A DNA stretch of 64,000 nucleotides. Source: Inia geoffrensis (taxonomy: Eukaryota > Chordata > Mammalia > Artiodactyla > Iniidae). The notes under the pieces were generated by a model. That model was given only the letters and a program-made list of their open reading frames with translations. It did not search any database and was not told the DNA's origin. This document shows positions 24,201 through 40,097 of this stretch, piece by piece. Positions within the stretch are counted from its first letter, which is position 1; every line of letters begins with the position of its first letter. The stretch lies in assembly GCA_036417435.1 (NCBI GenBank), contig CM070904.1, positions 41,140,408 to 41,204,407 of the forward strand, read 5' to 3'. The translations under genes were made by a program, and so were the position numbers.

Positions 24201-25241
24201 GAGGGGCCAGTCACTATTTGTAAGGTTAGCTCTCCAAATTGGAGATGTTTAAAGTGCATTGGTCGTTGAGGATAGGAAGTAGAGGACACTGGAGATAGTC
24301 CCTGGAGATTAGAACTATTGCCTAGGCTTCCGTGAATGCCTGCCATAGAAGGAAAATGTTTACTTGTCTTGACTGTCATCCTGTTGGTTTATGCAGATAT
24401 AAACATGAGTTGCTCCTTTTGAAATCTGTGTTAAAGGCTTGCATTAAGCTTAGTGGCCATATATATCTGTGGCTTAGTGGCCACATACATATCTGTATGT
24501 GTGTGTGTATATATATAAAATTTACAAAATGCTTTAAATCTCATTCAATTAGGCATTCCTAGCAACTATCCTGTGAGTTGGCTCAGCAGTATTACCCACA
24601 TAGGACAAGCAAGAAAATTGAAGCTCTAAACGGTTAAGTGCAGTGCCCAGGGTCATACAGCAATTTGGTAATGAGCTGGGCTTAGAAATCAGAGCCTTGG
24701 AGGACTTGTCTATTTCCAGAGCCATTGAATTTGGCCTCTGTTGCAAAGTGAATGATGATTATGAAAATTTAAGAATATAGAATACATTTTTTCAGGCAAC
24801 ATTTCAAAAGGAAAGATGTATATGAGTATCCTGGAACCTTTTTTGTTTTAACATTCCTGGGAAGTTTAGCAGAAAAGCTTTGCAACGTTGTTTAATTTCA
24901 TCCATATATAGACTGGCTCAGTGTTCATTTTGAAGTACTTGGAGGTCTCAGCTGGGAGGGAATTCTGAGGGAGGAGGCTGCTCTTGATGTATTTGCTCTA
25001 TATATAGAAGACCAAGATGGATAGGAAGGACGTAGATGAAAACTTCCTATTCATAGTTCTTCTAGGGCATTGCATTTTCACCACTTCAGCCCTCCATTCC
25101 TCCTTGAGCAAAGAGAGAACATACCAGACTGATGGCCTTTGGGTAGTAAATACAACGTTTATACTATCATTTCTGAATGTTTATAAAACTATAGAGAACT
25201 TCTACATTTTTATCCATCCATCATGTTTTACTTCTGCTTCA
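21271..25241. other. THSD7B intron with old repeats
   Basis: Contains a (GT)n tract at about 21524-21568, an antisense MIR-like stretch at about 22690-22790, a MER5-like fragment at about 23985-24145 ('gcttgggctccacccgtgaa'), and an antisense MIR at about 24560-24735 ('gtgcccagggtcatacagca'). Open frames here, such as 22286-22498 and 23116-23433, show no recognisable protein domains. Confidence 0.5.
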
Positions 25242-25253
25242 CTGGGGAGATTT

Positions 25254-26002
25254 TTTTTTTCCACATCTCTATTGGAGTATAATTGCTTTATAATATTGTG
25301 TTAGTTTCTGCTGTACAATAAAGTGAATCAGCTATGTGTATACCTATATCCCCATATCCCCTCCCTCTTGAGCCTCCCTCCCTCCCTCCCTATCCCATCC
25401 TTCTAGGTGGTCACAAAGCATCGAGCTGATCTCCCTGTGCTATGCGGCCGCTTCCCACTAGCCATTGATTTTACATTTGGTAGTGTATATATGTCAGTGC
25501 TACTCTCTCACTCCATCCCAGCTTCCACTTACCCCCTGTGTCCTCAAGTCGGTGCTCTACATCTGTGTCTTTATTCCTGCCCTGCCACTAGGGCAGTTTC
25601 CATATATGTGCGTTAGCATACGGTATTTGTTTTTCTCTTTCTGACTTACTTCACTCTGTATGACAGACTCTAGGTCCATCCACTTCACTACAAATAACTC
25701 AATTTCATTCCTTTCTATGGCTGAGTAATATTCCATTGTATATATGTGCCACATCTTCTTTATCCATTCATCTGTAGATGGACACTTAGGTTGCTTCCAT
25801 TTCCTGGCTATTGTAAATAGAGCTGCAATGAACATTTTGGTACATGACTTTTTGAATTATGGTTTTCTCTGGGTATATGCCCAGTAGTGGGATTGCTGGG
25901 TCTTATGGTAGTTGTATTTTTAGTTTTTTAAGGAACCTCCATACTGTTCTCCATAGTGGCTGTATCAATTTACATTCCCACCAACAGTGCAGGAGGCTTC
26001 CC
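25254..26002 (-). mobile_element. 5'-truncated L1
   Basis: Minus-strand L1 3' end. It starts with a T-run (complement of poly(A)) at 25251-25261 and then 3' UTR, followed by the C-terminal part of ORF2. Read on the minus strand this includes MFIAALFTIARKWKQPKCPS and the [18 protein letters not shown] segment. It is truncated at the position coding the zinc-knuckle-adjacent region. A 12-bp TSD, ctggggagattt, occurs at 25242-25253 and 26003-26014. The nick site in sense is TT|AAAT. Confidence 0.92.
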
Positions 26003-26014
26003 CTGGGGAGATTT

Positions 26015-29000
26015 AATAATGCATGTATGTATACTTCAGTATAACACACAGCACCGACATGTGTCTCCTGCATATATAGCAGATACCTGATAAATATTTA
26101 TCAGTGATGACAACACTGTATGTGGTAAGTGTTTCCTTCTGAGAACTCAGATGTCACAGTATTTCTCCAAATTTAAGTGGGAGACAGTTGGGTTGGTGAA
26201 TCCTGGTTTGGTACTTTTTCTAAAAAGGAAATGAGCTCTGAATCTCAAAAATGGTTGTGAATAAGCTAGAAATGGGTATTCTCTTGTGTATAATGAATCA
26301 ATAGATAGAATCTACTTTTTAGGGGATTTGATGTTCAAGAAACTCGGGCTGCCTAACATCCTACTTTAATCTCTGTTTGTCTGTAGAATCGACTGGGAAA
26401 CAGACTTCTTAATGACCATTTGGAATTTTTGCCAAGTGAAACTTGTTTTCTCCTCATATTCTTGCACAGTTTGATTCAATGCCAGTTCCCTTTAGTTACG
26501 TAGCATCTATGTGTGATGTTTCTATTATAACAACACATATCGTAGCTCTAGTCGATGATTTTGAGGTAAGCCTTATACTCTACTTTCCCTTTAATTTTTA
26601 ATTTAATGATTCATAAGCAAGTGTGTTTGGGGCACAAAACAGTTTTCTTGGGCTGCATGAACTGCTATCTCAAGCAGAATTCTGTGGCAAGAAGCAATAA
26701 GATCCAGTGATCAGATTGAACTGATAAGAACAGCAGTGCAGTCTGCTTTTTCCACACATTTGAAATGCAACCCTTTGGTGCAGTGAGAAGCAAAATGTGC
26801 TTGTTCCTTGCATTCATATGGGAGTGATGGTCTTTTTCTGAGTGATCATGTAATTTTTTATACAAAATGAGGCCTTTCTGAAAGTGAGTAGATGAGCTAT
26901 TAATATTTAAGTCAGGATAACAGGCATTAACTAGGATTACCCTGAGCAACCAGGATGTTTGATCACCCTACCCATCCCTCTCCAGTGTTATCAGAAGGTG
27001 GCTGGTGCTAACTGCCTTGCAGCTGGAGTTTAATTTACCAGAAACGTGTAAGGATTTCAAGCCACTCATGGTCTACCTTTAGATGCTCAGAACATGAATG
27101 CGACCCAGAACTGAATAGAAGACCATTTTTTCACATCTTTCTTTTAATTAGAAAGAGCCTCAACTATTGAAGCTTTTCTCCTACTATTTTTCAAAACCTT
27201 TCTTCTCACCTTCTCTCATGAACTTTTACTATGCTGGAAAAGACTCCCTGTACCACACAGCGTGGACATGCTTTACATGCAGTATCTCATTTAAATCCTC
27301 AAAGAAATCATATGAAATAAAAACTTACCTTTGGCCTGTTTTATAGCCAAGGAAGCTGAGGCTTAGCATGTTTCAAGGAATTGTCTGAAATCTAATAGGC
27401 ACTAGAGTTGTAACTCCACCCCAGGAAGTATTTAATGTGTGATTGTTTACATGATATGGATCTTAAAATATCACTGGTGCCATCCTTTTGCTTCAAGATC
27501 GATTGATTAGAAAGGAATGATCAATAGAATTTTGGGTTTGTTTAATGGTGAACAGGACGTGTAAGTGGGGAGGAGAAAAGGGTGTCAGGTGGGAATCAAG
27601 AGTTACAAGGCGATAAGCCTGGAAGGATATTGGTGCCTAGAAGCAGAGTGGGTTACTGAAATCGTATTAGTAATTAGAGACAATTGTAATTAGACCTATT
27701 AGTAATTGAGACAATTGAGAAACAAGGGAAAGCCAGAGAGGTCATTTTTTATAAACGTACCATCAGAATTCTGCAGATTGGCGTTGGAATGACCTCTGTG
27801 CATTGCTGTTACCTATCCATCCTGTATCTACTTGGCACATCCTCTTGCCTTTAGGAGAACCTCCAACCCTGCCTTCCTGTCAGCCACTGCTTTTACTCAC
27901 TGTGCTCTGCCAGGGTCTACTTGCTCCCTACTCTCACATTTCCAATCAATTGGAAATTTAGAGGTTCAGTTCGTTACTTCAAATCATTGACTGAATAACC
28001 CTGGTATCAGGACTCAACACCCATGACTCTTCAATGCAGTGTAATGTGTTCCAGCTTACCTGGCTGCGAATACCCAGAGGTACTCTTTATGCACCGTTTC
28101 CTCCACCTTGGCTACCATCTTTCTGGGAAGGACTTCACAGAGAATCTATAAATAATCCCTCAATGTTTGTAACCCACTTATATATTTCCTTTATGAAATA
28201 TGGCTCTTGATCTTTAAGTTGCCATCTTTTCTGAATGTTAACTTCGTTTGACTATAATTAATAACTTCAGTTTAATTATGCCTGATGACTTATTAATGAT
28301 AAATATGCATAAATCAAAATTGAATGTAGACTAGTGGTTTATTAGACGTAATCATGCTTGAGCGGCTCTTTATGTTTGCGAACAGGCACTTCAATTTATT
28401 GTTACTTTTCATAATGAGGTTGAAAGCATCACTCACAAAGCCCTACAAACATTGCTTTTATTGATACTTGAAGCCTTCTGCCAACAGGGTACTGTTGAAG
28501 AATCGATTAGAAAAGAAAAGGTATCCCTTGGGAATAACAAAGAACCTGCAATGTGAACTACTACTTTCTCTTCATCTTACTATAAAGTCTCTTTTATTAA
28601 AAAAATCATGGGTTTTGATGTCTATTTAGCAGAGATTTTAATCCTAGGTAGGTGATTTTGTGGAAATTATTTACCTCTTCTACCCTCTATTTTCATATCT
28701 GCAAAATGGGTGTCGTGACAATAATAATGATAATAATAACAATAGTAATAATACCAACCTCATAAAGTGTTGTAATAATAAAATGAGAGAGTATATGCAA
28801 AATGCCTAGAAGTGGATCTGATATAGATTAAGGTGATAATTCCAGGAAATTTCTAATACTCTTTAGATACATATGTAATACAAATGTTTTCCACCTGCAA
28901 AGCCACGGTCTTTGCCTCTCTGTATTACTTCCCAGAAATCATTTCCTTCTTGTGTATTCAAAGGAAATTGACATCGCTTCCTGAGAGCTTTTACTTGGCC

Positions 29001-29154
29001 TTTTGCTCATCCTCTCTTGTCTGCTTCAAACCATGATGTTGGGTGCTGTCAGGGGCATCCACTTCCTTTCTTGCTAATTAATTCTTAGATTTCTGGAATG
29101 ATTGTCCTACTTTGATACAAAACTGCTGCCCTCGTGCTGGCTTCAAAATACAGG
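26015..29154. other. THSD7B intron with old repeats
   Basis: Contains an antisense MIR-like stretch at about 27245-27420 ('atagccaaggaagctgaggc') and a degraded MIR at about 28625-28720 running into an (AAT)n microsatellite at about 28718-28755. The frame at 26665-26949 has no recognised domain. No gene is supported. Confidence 0.5.
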
Positions 29155-29163
29155 TGTGAGAAG

Positions 29164-29308
29164 GGACTTCCCTGGCGGTCCTAGTGGACTTCCCTAGTGG
29201 TTAAGAATCCACACTTCCAATTCGGGCGGCATGGGTTTGATCCCTGGTCGGGGAACTATGATGCCACATGCCATGCAGTGCAGCCAAAAAATTAAAACAA
29301 CAATACAA
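29164..29308 (+). mobile_element. Short CHR SINE with internal duplication
   Basis: Begins 'ggacttccctggcggtccta' and immediately repeats 'ggacttccctagtggttaag', a partial duplication of the tRNA-like head. It ends with 'cagtgcagcc' and an A-rich tail. A 9-bp TSD, tgtgagaag, occurs at 29155-29163 and 29309-29317. Confidence 0.85.
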
Positions 29309-31431
29309 TGTGAGAAGACTATATTGGCTACTTCATCCCAAGTGTAGAGGCTGCGTGCCCTTGAGTTTCCTATGACACCTGCTAAACCACGTCTGTTCTG
29401 CGTAACCAACTCTGCTATAGGTTTGGTCATAATTTGAGGCACTTTACATCATAGGGAGGGGAAAAATCCCTTTAAAACTGAATGCTGGGAGATTTGAGAA
29501 GATGACGGAAGAGTAAGACGCGAAGATCACATTCCTCCCCACAGATACATCAGAAATCCATCTACACGTGGAACAACAACTACAGAACACCCACTGAATG
29601 CTGGCAGAAGACCTCAGACCTCCCCAAAGGCAAGAAACCCCCCACGTAACTGGGTAGGGCAAAAGAAAAAAGAATAAACAGAGACAAAAGAATAAGGACG
29701 GGACCTGCACCTCTGGGAGGGAGCTGTGAAGGAGGAAAAGTTTCCATACACTAGGGAGCCCCTTCCTGGGTGGAGACTGCGGGTGGCGGAGGCGGGAAGC
29801 TTCCGAGCCGCGGAGGAGAGCACAGCCACAGGGGTGCGGAGTGCAAAGTGGAGAGATTCCCGCACAGAGGATCGGTGCCGACCGGCACTCCCCAGCCCGA
29901 GACGCGTGTCTGCTCACCCGCTAGGGCGGGAGGGGCTGGGAGCTGAGGCTCCGGCTTCGCTCGGAGCGAGGGGGAGAGGACTGGGGTTGGCGGAGTGAAC
30001 ACAGCCTGAAGGGGTTAGTGTGCCACTGCTACCCGGGAGGGAGTCCGGGAAAAGTCTGGAGCTGCCGAAAAGGCAAGACACTTTTTCTTGCCTCTTCGTT
30101 GCCTGGTGCGCGAGGAGAGGGTATTAGGAGCGCCGCTTAAAGGAGCTCCAGAGACGGGCGCGAGCCGTGGCTATCAGCGTGGACCACAGAGACGGGCATG
30201 AGACGCTAAAGCTGCTGCTGCCGCCACCAAGAAGCCTGTGTGCGAGCACAGGTTACTGTCCACACCGTCCCTCCGAGGAGCCTGTGCAGCCCGCCACTGC
30301 CAGGGTCCCGGAATCCAGGGAAAACTTCCCCGGGAGAACACTCGGCGGGCCTCAGGCTGGTGCAACGTCACGCCAGCCTCTGCCGCAGGCCCGCCCCACA
30401 CACCGTGCCCCTCCCTCTCCCCCGGCCTGAGTGCGCCAGAGCCTCAGAATCATCGGCTCCTTTAACCCCGTCCTGTCTGAGCGAAGAACAGACGCCCTCA
30501 GGGGACCTACACGCGGAGGCGGGGCCAAAGCCAAAGCTGAGCCCCGGGAGCTGTGAGAACAAAGAAGAGAAACGGTAATCTCTCCCAGCAGCCTCAGAAA
30601 CAGCGGATTAAAGCTCCACAATCAACTTGATATACTCTGCATCTATGGAATAACTGAATACGGAACAAATCATACCAAATTGAGGAGGTGGACTTTGGGA
30701 GCAAAGATATATTATTTTTCCCCCTTTTTCTCTTTTTGTGAGTGTGGATGTGTATGCTTCTATGTGAGATTTTGTCTGTGTAGCTTTGCTTTCACCATTT
30801 GTCCTAGGGGATAGTCTGTCCGTATTTGTTTTTTTTTTTTTTTTTTACTTTTTAAAATTTTTTTCTTAATAATTATTTTTTATTTTAATAACTTTATTTT
30901 ATTTTATCCTCTTCCTTTCTTTCTATTTTTCTCCCTTTTATTCTGAGCCGTGTGGTTGAAAGGCTCCTGGTGCTCCAGCCAGGAGTCAGTGCTGTGCCTC
31001 TGAGGTGGGAGAGCCAACTTCAGGACACTGGTCCACAACACACCTCCCAGCTCCATGTAATATCAAACGGCAAAGATCTCAATCTCAACACCAAGACCCA
31101 GCTTCACTCAACGACCAGCAAGCTACAGTGCTGGACATCCTATGCCAAACAACTAACAAGACAGGAACACAACCCCACTCATTAGCAAAGAGGGTGCCTA
31201 AAATCATACTAAGGCCACAGACACCCCAAAACACACCACCAGACGTGGACCTGCCCACCAGAAAGACAAGATCCAGCCTCATCCACCAGACCACAGGCAC
31301 TAGTCCCCTCCACCAGGAAGGCTACACAACCCACTGCACCAACCTTAGTCACTGGGGGCAGACACCAAAAACATGAACTACGAACCTGCAGCCTGCGAAA
31401 GGGAGACCGCAAACACAGTAAGATAAGCAAA

Positions 31432-32325
31432 ATGAGAAGACAGAAAAGCACAAAACAGATGAAGGAGCAAGATAAAAACCCACCAGACCTAACAAATGAA
31501 GAGGAAATAGGCAGTTTACCTGAAAAAGAGTTCAGAATAATGATAGTAAAGATGATCCAAAATCTTGGAAATAGTATAGAGAAAATGCAAGAAACATTTA
31601 ACAAGGACGTAGAAGAACTAAAGAGGAAACAAGCAACAATGAACAACACAGTAAATGAAAATAAAAATACTCTAGGTGGGATCAGTAGCAGAATAACTGA
31701 GGCAGAAGAACGGATAAGTGACCTGGAAGATAAAAGAGTGGAAATAACTACTGCAGAGCAGAATAAAGAAAGAAGAATGAAAAGAACTGAGGACAGTCTT
31801 AGAGACCTCTGGGACAACATTAAACGTACCAACATTCAAATTATAGGGGTTCCAGAAGAGGAAGAGAAAAAGGAAGGGACTGAGAAAATATTTGAAGAGA
31901 TCATAGTTGAAAACTTCCCTAATATGGGAAAGGAAATAGTTAATCAAATCCAGGAAGCACAGATAGCCCGATACAGGATAAATCCAAGGAGAAACATACC
32001 AAGACACATATTAATCAAAGTATCAAAAATTAAATACAAAGAAAACATATTAAAAGCAGCAAGGGAAAAACAACAAATAACACACAAGGGAATCCCCATA
32101 AGGTTAACAGCTGATCTTTCAGGAGAAACTCTGCAAGCCAGAAGGGAGTGGCAGGACATATTTAAAATGATGAAGGAGAAAAACCTACAACCAAGATTAC
32201 TCTACCCAGCAAGGATCTCATTCAGATTCGATGGAGAAATTAAAACCTTTACAGACAAGCAAAAGTTGACAGAGTTCAGCACCACCAAATCAGCTTTACA
32301 ACAGATGCTAAAGGAACTTCTCTAG
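31432..32325 (+). CDS. L1 ORF1 protein, intact
   Basis: A 297-codon open frame from ATG (MRRQKSTKQMKEQDKN...) to MLKELL and a stop. It is homologous along its length to the ORF1 at 10544-11449, with a coiled coil over about residues 45-135. An RRM-like core follows with NIQIIGVPEEEEKKEGTEKI, then the C-terminal domain. It is four residues shorter than the other copy, through a small gap in the coiled coil (GNSIEKMQE). No internal stop is present. Confidence 0.9.
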   Translation: MRRQKSTKQMKEQDKNPPDLTNEEEIGSLPEKEFRIMIVKMIQNLGNSIEKMQETFNKDVEELKRKQATMNNTVNENKNTLGGISSRITEAEERISDLEDKRVEITTAEQNKERRMKRTEDSLRDLWDNIKRTNIQIIGVPEEEEKKEGTEKIFEEIIVENFPNMGKEIVNQIQEAQIARYRINPRRNIPRHILIKVSKIKYKENILKAAREKQQITHKGIPIRLTADLSGETLQARREWQDIFKMMKEKNLQPRLLYPARISFRFDGEIKTFTDKQKLTEFSTTKSALQQMLKELL

Positions 32326-32387
32326 GCAAGAAACACAAGAGAAGGAAAAGACCTACAGTAACAAACCCAAACGAATTAAGAAAACAG

Positions 32388-35300
32388 GAATAGGAGCATA
32401 CATATCGATAATTACCTTAAGTGTAAATGGATTAAATGCTCCCACCAAAAGATACAGACTGGCTGAATGGATACAAAAACAAGACCCGTATATAAGCTGT
32501 CTACAGGAGACCCACATCAGACCTAGGGACACATACAGACTGAGAGAGAGGGGATGGAAAAAGATATTCCATGCAAATGGAAATCAAAAGAAAACTGGAG
32601 AAGCAATTCTCATATGAGACAAAATAGGCTTTAAAATAAAGACTATTAGAAGAGACAAAGAAGGACACTACATAATGATCAAGGGATCGATCCAAGAAGA
32701 AGATATAACAAGTGTAAATATTTACACACCCAACATAAGAGCACCTCAATATATAAGGCAAATACTAACAGCCATAAAAGGGGAAATTGACAGTAACACA
32801 ATCATAGTAGGGGACTTTAACACCCCACTTTCACCAATGGAGGGATCATCCAAAATGAAAATTAATATGGAGAGAGACACAAGCTTTAAATGATACATTG
32901 AACAAGATGGACTTAATTGATATTTACAGGACAATCCATCCAAAAACAACAGAATACACATTTTTCTCAATTGTTCATGGAACATCCTCCAGGATGGATC
33001 ATATCTTGTGTCACAAATCGAACCTTGGTAAATTTAAGAAAATTGAATTCGTATCAAGTATCTTTTCTGACCGCAATGCTATGAGACGATATCAATTACA
33101 GAAAAAGATCTGTAAAAACTAAAAACACCTGGAGGCTAAACAATGCACTACTAAATAACTAAGAGATCACTGAAGAAATCAAAGAGGGATCAAAAAATAC
33201 CTAGAAACAAATGACAATGGAGACACGACAACCCAAAACCTATGGGATACAGCAAAAGCAGTTCTAAGAGGGAAGTTTATAGCAATACAATCCTACCATA
33301 AGAAACAGGAAACATTTCAAATAAATAACCTAACCTTGCTCCTACAGCAATCAGAGAAAGAAGGACAAAAAACCCCCAAAGTTAACAGAAGGAAAGAAAC
33401 CACAAAGATCAGAAATAAATGAAAAAGAAGTGAAGGAAACGATAGCTAAGATCAATAATACTAAAAGTTGGTTCTTTGAGAAGATAAACAAAATTGATAA
33501 ACCATTAGCCAGACTCATCAAGAAAAAAAGGGAGAAGACTCAAATCAATAGAATTAGAAATGAAAAAGAAGGGACAACTGACACTGCAGAAATACAAAGG
33601 ATCATGAGAGATTACTACAAGCAACTCTATGCTAATAAAATGGACAACTTGGAAGAAATGGAAAAATTCTTAGAAATGCACAACTTGCCGAGACTGAACC
33701 AGGAAGAAATAGAAAATATGAACAGACCAATCACAAGCACTGAAATTCAAACTGTGATTAAAAATCTTCCAACAAACAAAAGCCCAGGACCAGATGGCTT
33801 CACAGGCGAATTCTGTCAAACATTAAGAGAAGAGCTAACATCTATCCTTCTCAAACTCTTCCAAAATATAGCAGAGGGAGGAACACTCCCAAACTCATTC
33901 TACGAGGCCACCCTCACCCTGATACCAAAACCAGACAAAGATGTCACAAAGAAAGAAAACTACAGGCCAATATCACTGATGAACATAGATGCGAAAATCC
34001 TCAACAGAATACTAGCAAACAGAATCCACCAGCACATAAGAAGGATCATACACCATGATCAAGTGGGGTTTATTCCAGGAACGCAAGGATTCTTCAGTAT
34101 ATGCAAATCAATCAACGTGATACACCATGTTAACAAGCTGAAGGAGAAAAACCATATGATCATCTCAATAGATGCAGAGAAAGCTTTCGACAAAATTCAA
34201 CACACATTCATGATAAAAACTCTGCAGAAAGTAGGCATAGAGGGACCTTTCCTCAACATAGTAAAGGCTATATATGACAAACCTACAGCCAACATCGTCC
34301 TCAATGGTGAAATACTGAAAGGATTTCCACTAAGATCAGGAACAAGACAAGGTTGCCCACTCTCACCACTCTTGTTCAACATAGTTTTGGAAGTTTTAGC
34401 CACAGCAATCAGAGAAGAAAAGGAAATAAAAGGTATCCAAATCGGAAAAGAAGAAGTAAAACTGTCACTGTTTGCAGATGACATGATACTCTACATAGAG
34501 AATCCTAAAGATGCTACCAGAAAACTACTAGAGCTAATCAATGAATTTGGTAAAGTAGCTGGATACAAAATTAATGCACAGGAATCTCTGGCATTCCTAT
34601 ACACTAATGATGAAAAATCTGAAAGTGAAATCAAGAAAACACTCCCATTTACCATTGCAACAAAAAGAATAAAATATCAAGGAATAAACCTACCTAAGGA
34701 GACAAAAGTCCTGTATGCAGAAAATTATAAGACACTGATGAAAGAAATTAAAGATGATACAAATAGATGGAGAGATATACCATGTTCTTGGATTGGAAGA
34801 ATCAACATTGTGAAAATGACTCTACTACCCAAAGCAATCTACAGATTCAGTGAAATCCCTATCAAACTACCACTGGCATTTTTCACAGAACTAGAACAAA
34901 ATTTTCACAATTTGTATGGAAACACAGAAGACCTCGAAGAGCCAAAGCAATCTTGAGAACGAAAAACGGAGCTTGAGGAATCAGGCTCCCTGACTTCAGA
35001 CTATACTACAAAGCTACAGTAATCAAGACAGTATGGTACTGGCACAAAAACAGAAAGATAGATCAATGGAGCAGGATAAACAGCCCAGAGATAAACCCAC
35101 GCACATATGGTCACCTTATCTTTGTTAAAGGAGGCAAAAATATACAGTGGAGAAAAGCCAGCCTCTTCAATAAGTGTTGCTGGGAAAACTGGACAGGTAC
35201 ATATAAAAATATGAAATTGGAACACCCCTAACGTCATACACAAAAATAAGCTCAAAATGGATTAGAGACCTAAATGTAAGGCCAGACACTATAAAACTCT

Positions 35301-35660
35301 TAGAGGAAAACATAGGCAGAACACTCTATGACATAAATCACAGCAAGATCCTTTTTGGCCCACCTCCTAGAGAATTGGAAATAAAAACAAAACTAAACAA
35401 ATGGGACCTAATGAAACTTAAAAGCTTTTGCACAGCAAAGGAAACCATAAGACCAAAAGACAGCCCTCAGAATGGGAGAGAATATTTGCAAATGAAGCGA
35501 CTGACCAGGGATTAATCTCCAAAATTTACAAGCAGCTCATGCAGCTCAATAACAAAAAAACAAACAACCCAATCCAGAAATGGGCAGAAGACCTAAATAG
35601 ACATTTCTCCAAAGAAGATATACAGACTGCCAACAAACACATGAAAGAATGCTCAACGTA
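32388..35660 (+). pseudogene. L1 ORF2, disrupted
   Basis: ORF2 homology covers the endonuclease, reverse transcriptase and C-terminal domains, but the frame is broken. The usual start methionine at about 32388 is absent ('aacaggaataggagc' where the other copy has ATGGGGATAGGA). A stop follows near 32616 and frameshifts occur around 32880, 33115-33200 and 33300. An uninterrupted 508-codon block at 33430-34956 holds the reverse transcriptase, with the [11 protein letters not shown] segment and the catalytic FADD at 34471-34482. A stop at 34954-34956 and later breaks disable the C-terminus, where the SINE at 35750 is inserted. Confidence 0.9.
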
Positions 35661-35749
35661 ATTAATCATTAGAGAAATGCAAATCAAAACTACAATGTGA
35701 TATCATCTCACACCAGTCAGAATGACCATCATCAAAAAATCTAGAAACA

Positions 35750-35958
35750 CAGGCTTCCCTGGTGGCGCAGTGGTTCAGAGTCCGCCTGCCGATGCAGGGG
35801 ATGTGGGTTCGTGCCCCAGTCCGGGAAGATCGCACATGCTGTGGAGAGGCTGGGCCCGTGAGCCATGGCCGCTGAGCCTGCACGTCCGGAGCCTGTGCTC
35901 CACAACGGGAGAGGCCACAACAGTGAGAGGCCCGCGTACCGCAAAAAAAAAAAAAAAG
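35750..35958 (+). mobile_element. Short cetacean CHR SINE nested in L1
   Basis: Young-type CHR SINE ('ggcttccctggtggcgcagt' to 'gcccgcgtaccgc' plus poly(A)). It is inserted into the L1 ORF2/3' region. A 14-bp TSD, aaaatctagaaaca, occurs at 35736-35749 and 35959-35972. It is therefore younger than the L1 that contains it. Confidence 0.95.
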
Positions 35959-36790
35959 AAAATCTAGAAACAATAAATTCTGTAGAGGGTGTGGAGAAAT
36001 GGGAAACCTCTTACACTGTTGGTGGGAATGTTAATTGATACAGCCACTACTGAGAACAGTATGGAGGTTCCTTAAGAAACTACACATAGAACTACCGTAC
36101 GACCATGCAATCCCACTACTGGGCGTATACCCTGAGAAAACCATAATTCAAAAAGAGTCATGTACCACAATGTTCATTGCAGCTCTATTTACAATAACCA
36201 GGACATGGAAGCATCCTAAGTGTTCATCGACAGATGAATGGATAAAGAATATGTGGCACATATATACAATGGAATATTAGCCATGAAAAGAAACGAAATT
36301 GAGTTATTTGTAGTGATGTGGATGGACCTGGAGTCTGTCATACAGAGTGAAGTTAGTCAGAAAGAGAAAATCAAATACCGTATGCTAACACATATCTATG
36401 CAATCTAAGGGAAAAAAGGTAATGAAGAACCTAGGGGTAGGATGGGAGTAAAGACACAGACCTACTAGAGAGTGGACTTGAGGATATGGGGAGGGGGAAT
36501 GGTAAGCTGTGACAAAGTGAGAGAGAGGCACGGACATATATACACTACCAAACGTAAAATAGATAGCTAGTGGGAAGTAGCCGCATAGCACAGGGAGATC
36601 AGCTTGGTGGTTTGTGACCACCTAGAGGGGTGGGATAGGGAGGGTGGGAGACGGAGACGCAAGAGGGAAGAGATATGGGAACATATATATGTATAACTGA
36701 TGCGGTTTGTTTTAAAGCAGAAACTAACATAGCATTGCAAAGCAATTATACTCCAGTAAAGATGTTAAAAACAAATAAAACTGAATGCTG

Positions 36791-37006
36791 CGGGCTTCCC
36801 TGGTGGTGCAGTTGTTGAGAGTCCGCCTGCCGATGCAGGGCACACGGGTTCGTGCCCTGGTCTGGGAAGATCCCACATGCCGCGGAGCAGCTGGGCCGGT
36901 GAGCCATGGCCGCTGAGCCTGCGCGTCCAGAGCCTTTGCTCCGCAACGGTAGAGTCCACAACAGTGAGGGGCCCGCGTACGGCAAAAAACAAAAACAAAC
37001 AAACAA
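36791..37006 (+). mobile_element. Short cetacean CHR SINE abutting L1
   Basis: Begins 'cgggcttccctggtggtgca' and ends 'gcgtacggc' plus an A/C-rich tail. It is flanked by aaaactgaatgctg at 36777-36790 and 37007-37020. The left copy is also the 3' TSD of the full-length L1, so the two insertions share one target sequence. Confidence 0.93.
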
Positions 37007-37020
37007 AAAACTGAATGCTG

Positions 37021-37182
37021 AATGTGACCATTCCAATGTTCAAGGCAAAGGAAACACACGTTCACTTAGACACTCTTAACAGGTGTCTCCCAGTTCCTGG
37101 TGGCGTTTCCCTTCATCAGGATCCTCCCTTGTTTCTCTCTCTCTCTCTTCAAAGACATATAAATATTTCTTAATTTCTCAGT
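37021..37182. other. Intron between SINE and RLIM retrocopy
   Basis: A short stretch of unique intron sequence with a (CT)n tract at about 37135-37148. No feature is supported. Confidence 0.4.
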
Positions 37183-37195
37183 TAGTTTTCTCTTT

Positions 37196-40084
<2,889 letters not shown>

Positions 40085-40097
40085 TAGTTTTCTCTTT

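Larger units (their letters stand above)
29488..36776 (+). mobile_element. Full-length L1 (with nested SINE)
   Basis: A 7.3 kb plus-strand L1 that begins 'ggagatttgagaagatgacg', the expected L1 5' terminus. It runs through a CpG-rich 5' UTR (29488-31431), ORF1, a broken ORF2 and a 3' UTR (about 36415-36776). TSDs of 14 bp, aaaactgaatgctg, occur at 29474-29487 and 36777-36790, and the 5' nick site is TTT|AAAA. A CHR SINE at 35750-35958 lies inside ORF2. The copy is not autonomous because ORF2 has several stops and frameshifts. Confidence 0.94.

Noticed and set aside
35662..35973. Repeated peptides (for example 'RSHMLWRGWAREPWPL' types) suggesting a protein family
   Set aside because: These are translations of CHR SINE copies in either strand, seen at 16545, 35662, 36724, 44898, 45803 and 53493.
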